A DNA stretch of 6,476 bases from Thermoplasmata archaeon (GTDB lineage: Archaea > Thermoplasmatota > SW-10-69-26). Positions within the stretch are counted from its first letter, which is position 1; each line of letters starts with the position of its first letter. The DNA lies in NCBI GenBank assembly GCA_003561665.1, contig PWVY01000044.1:1-6476 (forward strand), read 5' to 3'. The translations under genes were made by a program, and so were the position numbers. Positions 4,857-6,476 of this stretch are shown here, piece after piece. The notes under the pieces were generated by a model. That model was not told the origin of the DNA. It made no database searches and saw nothing but the letters and a program-made list of their open reading frames with translations.

Positions 4857-6038
4857 ATGGACCCGGACCGCTACGCAGATTCGAGGGGGCGAATCGGAAC
4901 CCACGAGTCCGGTCGACCCTACTTTATCCCACCTGAAACACCAAGATCCATATCCTTCAACGAGCGAACCATCACTCTCCTTGAAGAGGCCGGTCATGAG
5001 CTTGGCAGGCTCGCATCCTTCAGCGATCTCCTCCTCAACCCGCATCTGCTCATCCAGCCCTACATCCGGAGAGAGGCCGTTCTTAGCTCGAAGATCGAGG
5101 GAACCCAAGCCTCCCTTTCGGACGTCTTCGCCGAAGAAGCGGATCGAAACGGAGAGGAGAACGAACCACGGTCTGAAGAGGAGCGTGACGTACGAGAGGT
5201 CTTGAACTACATTCAAGCACTCGAATACGGCATCGGCGAGCTCAAGCACCGACCCTTGGACCTTAGCCTCATTCGAGAGATGCACGGGATCCTCATGCAA
5301 GGCGTCCGAGGAAAGGATAAGAACCCAGGGGACTGGAGGGAGGGACTCGTCTACGTTGGCCCAATCGGTACCCCTATCGCTGAATCGACCTACATCCCTC
5401 CCGACGTGCCCCATATGATGGGGGCCCTCAGTGATTTCGAAGACTTTCTTCGGAACCCTCCCCGATTCCCCGAGCTGTTCCAAATCGGGCTTATGCACTA
5501 CCAGTTCGAGGCGATTCACCCGTTCGAGGATGGAAATGGGCGAATCGGACGGCTGCTCATCACGCTCCGATTGATCGAACGCGGGAAACTCCCTGTTCCC
5601 TTGCTGTACCTAAGCGCGTTCTTCCATGCTCATCGGGCCGAGTACTACGAAATGCTCGACCTCGTTAGCACGGATGCAGCGTACGAAGAATGGTTGCGCT
5701 TTTTCCTCACCGGGGTGAAGACTCAGGCGAAGGACGCATCCGCAAGAGCCCGGCGCCTTCTGAACCTCCGGGAAGATTATCGGCAAAAGCTCCAAACGAT
5801 GAACGCAACCACGCCCGCCATCGAGCTTTTAGACCACCTGTTCGCGAACCCATTCATCACGATTCCGCGTGCAGAACGCCTGCTCGGTGTAACGTATCCC
5901 ACGGCACAGCGCGCTGTCGAGGATTACCTTGTCGAAGCCGACATCTTGGAAGAGGTCACGGGACAAAAGCGGTTCCGTCGCTTCCTATGCCGGGAACTGT
6001 TGGAAGCGCTGGAGGAAGAAACGAACCTGGAAGCATAG
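4857..6038 (+). CDS. Fic family AMP-transferase, class II, with C-terminal winged helix
   Basis: A 393-residue Fic-domain protein that likely transfers AMP (or another NMP) from a nucleotide to hydroxyl side chains of target proteins. Domain order: Fic N-terminal region (~1-130) with the inhibitory helix SSKIEG at 77-82, matching (S/T)xxxE(G/N), where E81 would block productive ATP binding; the Fic core with flap GPIGTPIAESTYIPP (168-182) and the complete catalytic motif HPFEDGNGRIGR (221-232, catalytic H221, metal-binding E/D, phosphate-binding GNGR); and a C-terminal winged helix-turn-helix (~321-385, FITIPRAERLLGVTYPTAQRAVEDY). The N-terminal inhibitory motif puts it in class II, like Shewanella SoFic of similar length; such proteins self-inhibit and need no separate antitoxin. 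ATG 4857 follows GAGAGG; the N-terminus matches the family. Codons are mixed, unlike the resident genes. It stands alone between two direct repeats. Targets are unknown. Confidence 0.95.
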   Translation: MDPDRYADSRGRIGTHESGRPYFIPPETPRSISFNERTITLLEEAGHELGRLASFSDLLLNPHLLIQPYIRREAVLSSKIEGTQASLSDVFAEEADRNGEENEPRSEEERDVREVLNYIQALEYGIGELKHRPLDLSLIREMHGILMQGVRGKDKNPGDWREGLVYVGPIGTPIAESTYIPPDVPHMMGALSDFEDFLRNPPRFPELFQIGLMHYQFEAIHPFEDGNGRIGRLLITLRLIERGKLPVPLLYLSAFFHAHRAEYYEMLDLVSTDAAYEEWLRFFLTGVKTQAKDASARARRLLNLREDYRQKLQTMNATTPAIELLDHLFANPFITIPRAERLLGVTYPTAQRAVEDYLVEADILEEVTGQKRFRRFLCRELLEALEEETNLEA

Positions 6039-6105
6039 GTTGTGAGGTACTCAAGGAGCACGAGGACCCCGGCGAAGGGAGGCAACGAGCAGGAGGGCTA
6101 AAGAA

Positions 6106-6210
6106 TCTAAGTAACGGATTCCACTGATTCCGTTAGTTGCGCGTTTCTAATTAACGGCCCCGTTACTCGATAGAGAGCTAACTAACGGTTTTGAGCTTTT
6201 CCTTTAGTTA
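6106..6210 (+). repeat. Right ~105-bp repeat flanking fic
   Basis: Same orientation as 4667-4770. It holds site A TAACGGA/TCCGTTA (6112-6118, 6129-6135, spacer 10), site B as a nearly perfect TAACGG-CC-CCGTTA (6152-6165), and a degenerate site C TAACGG/CCTTTA (6183-6188, 6201-6206). The centres are 35 and 36 bp apart. It lies downstream of fic and of the convergent minus-strand gene, so it is not a promoter of either. Resident skew resumes after about 6211. Confidence 0.8.
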
Positions 6211-6243
6211 TAGCCCTCCTAGAGGGGCGCGTGAGGGGCTGCC

Positions 6244-6476
6244 TTAGAGGTCTCCGGCTCGGTCGAGGAGGTTGCCGGGGCTGGTGACATCGAAGGTTTC
6301 GGTGTTGAGGGTGGTGGCGAGTTCTTGTCCCAGGGTGAGGACGGCGTGTTCGTGTTCGTGGGTGGGGCGGTGGGTGTCGTGGGGGGTGATGTTGAGGGCG
6401 TTGTAGGTGGGGAAGGTGGTCCATTCGTCCTCGACGTGGTCCTTGATCATGTGCAAGAGTTGGTGTACGGCGAGGA
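6244..6476 (-). CDS. C-terminal part of an unknown protein (5' partial)
   Basis: The reading is open from the window edge (LAVHQLLHMIKDHVEDEW...) to TAA at 6246-6244, about 77 residues. It is rich in His and acidic residues (HMIKDHVEDEW, THEHEHAVLTLGQEL) and ends SPGNLLDRAGDL. I do not recognise a family; the His/Glu spacing recalls helical metal-binding proteins, but no defined motif is present. A TTG at 6456-6454 could serve as a start, yet the frame stays open upstream, so the true start is probably outside. Codons are C-ending (CTC, ACC, GAC), as in the other minus-strand resident genes, which supports coding. The 3' end lies 34 nt from the right Fic-flanking repeat. Confidence 0.6.
   Translation of the reverse strand, partial: LAVHQLLHMIKDHVEDEWTTFPTYNALNITPHDTHRPTHEHEHAVLTLGQELATTLNTETFDVTSPGNLLDRAGDL

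Larger units (their letters stand above)
4667..6210. mobile_element. Putative Fic toxin cassette bounded by ~104-bp direct repeats
   Basis: The segment is made of a left repeat (4667-4770), a promoter region, one Fic gene and a right repeat (6106-6210). Its composition is balanced (5401-5460 has 15 G and 19 C), in contrast to the skewed DNA on both sides. The two repeats are in the same orientation and the core 65 bases are about 85% identical. No recombinase is encoded, so this would be a non-autonomous or homologous-recombination-borne cassette. Inference from repeats and composition. Confidence 0.55.

Noticed and set aside
4800..5519. 239-residue open reading on the minus strand opposite fic
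   Set aside because: It lies entirely antisense to, or upstream of, a Fic gene with complete motifs, has no recognisable domain, and is explained by the codon structure of fic.
5690..6127. 145-residue + reading overlapping the end of fic in another frame
   Set aside because: Overlaps the winged-helix coding part of fic and has no domain or plausible start signal.

Overview
The window looks archaeal, probably from a halophilic or related euryarchaeon; no rRNA or tRNA is present to confirm this. The evidence is a YdjM-type membrane hydrolase with the PDLxDKP signature, a DUF1616-like membrane module, an archaeal GT-C-type membrane protein, TATA-like boxes about 30 nt upstream of starts, and haloarchaeal-looking VapBC and Fic proteins. 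A bacterial source is not strictly excluded.

The most striking property is base composition. From 1 to about 3335, from 4157 to about 4666, and from about 6211 to the end, the + strand is extremely rich in G over C, whichever strand carries the gene. Plus-strand genes use TTG, GTG and GGG codons; minus-strand genes use CTC, ATC and GCC. Two stretches lack this skew: about 3349-4140 (vapBC) and about 4667-6210 (a Fic gene). They look like inserted toxin cassettes in a strand-skewed resident genome.

Layout. 1-569: 3' part of a MacB/LolD-like ABC ATPase (+). 665-1000: small DUF1616-like membrane protein (-), convergent with the ABC gene. 1055-1630 and 1569-3335: divergently placed + pair, a YdjM/DUF457-like membrane hydrolase overlapping or abutting a large GT-C-like membrane protein. 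3333-4156: vapB-vapC cassette bounded by a 16-nt direct repeat (15/16 identical). 4156-4452: small two-helix membrane protein (-) with a TATA-like box. 4621-4758: possible truncated gene running into the next cassette. 4667-6210: class II Fic gene bounded by two ~104-bp direct repeats, each holding three TAACGG/CCGTTA inverted repeats about 35 bp apart. 6244-6476: C-terminal part of an unknown protein (-), cut by the window edge.

The core of the Fic-flanking repeat (CGTTAATT...TCTCTAATTAAYGAC) occurs a third time directly upstream of vapB, so three copies sit at three of the four junctions between skewed and unskewed DNA. This suggests that one kind of insertion or exchange process delivered both toxin cassettes. 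The resident genes concern envelope functions (transport, membrane hydrolase, probable glycosyl transfer) and do not form one obvious pathway.
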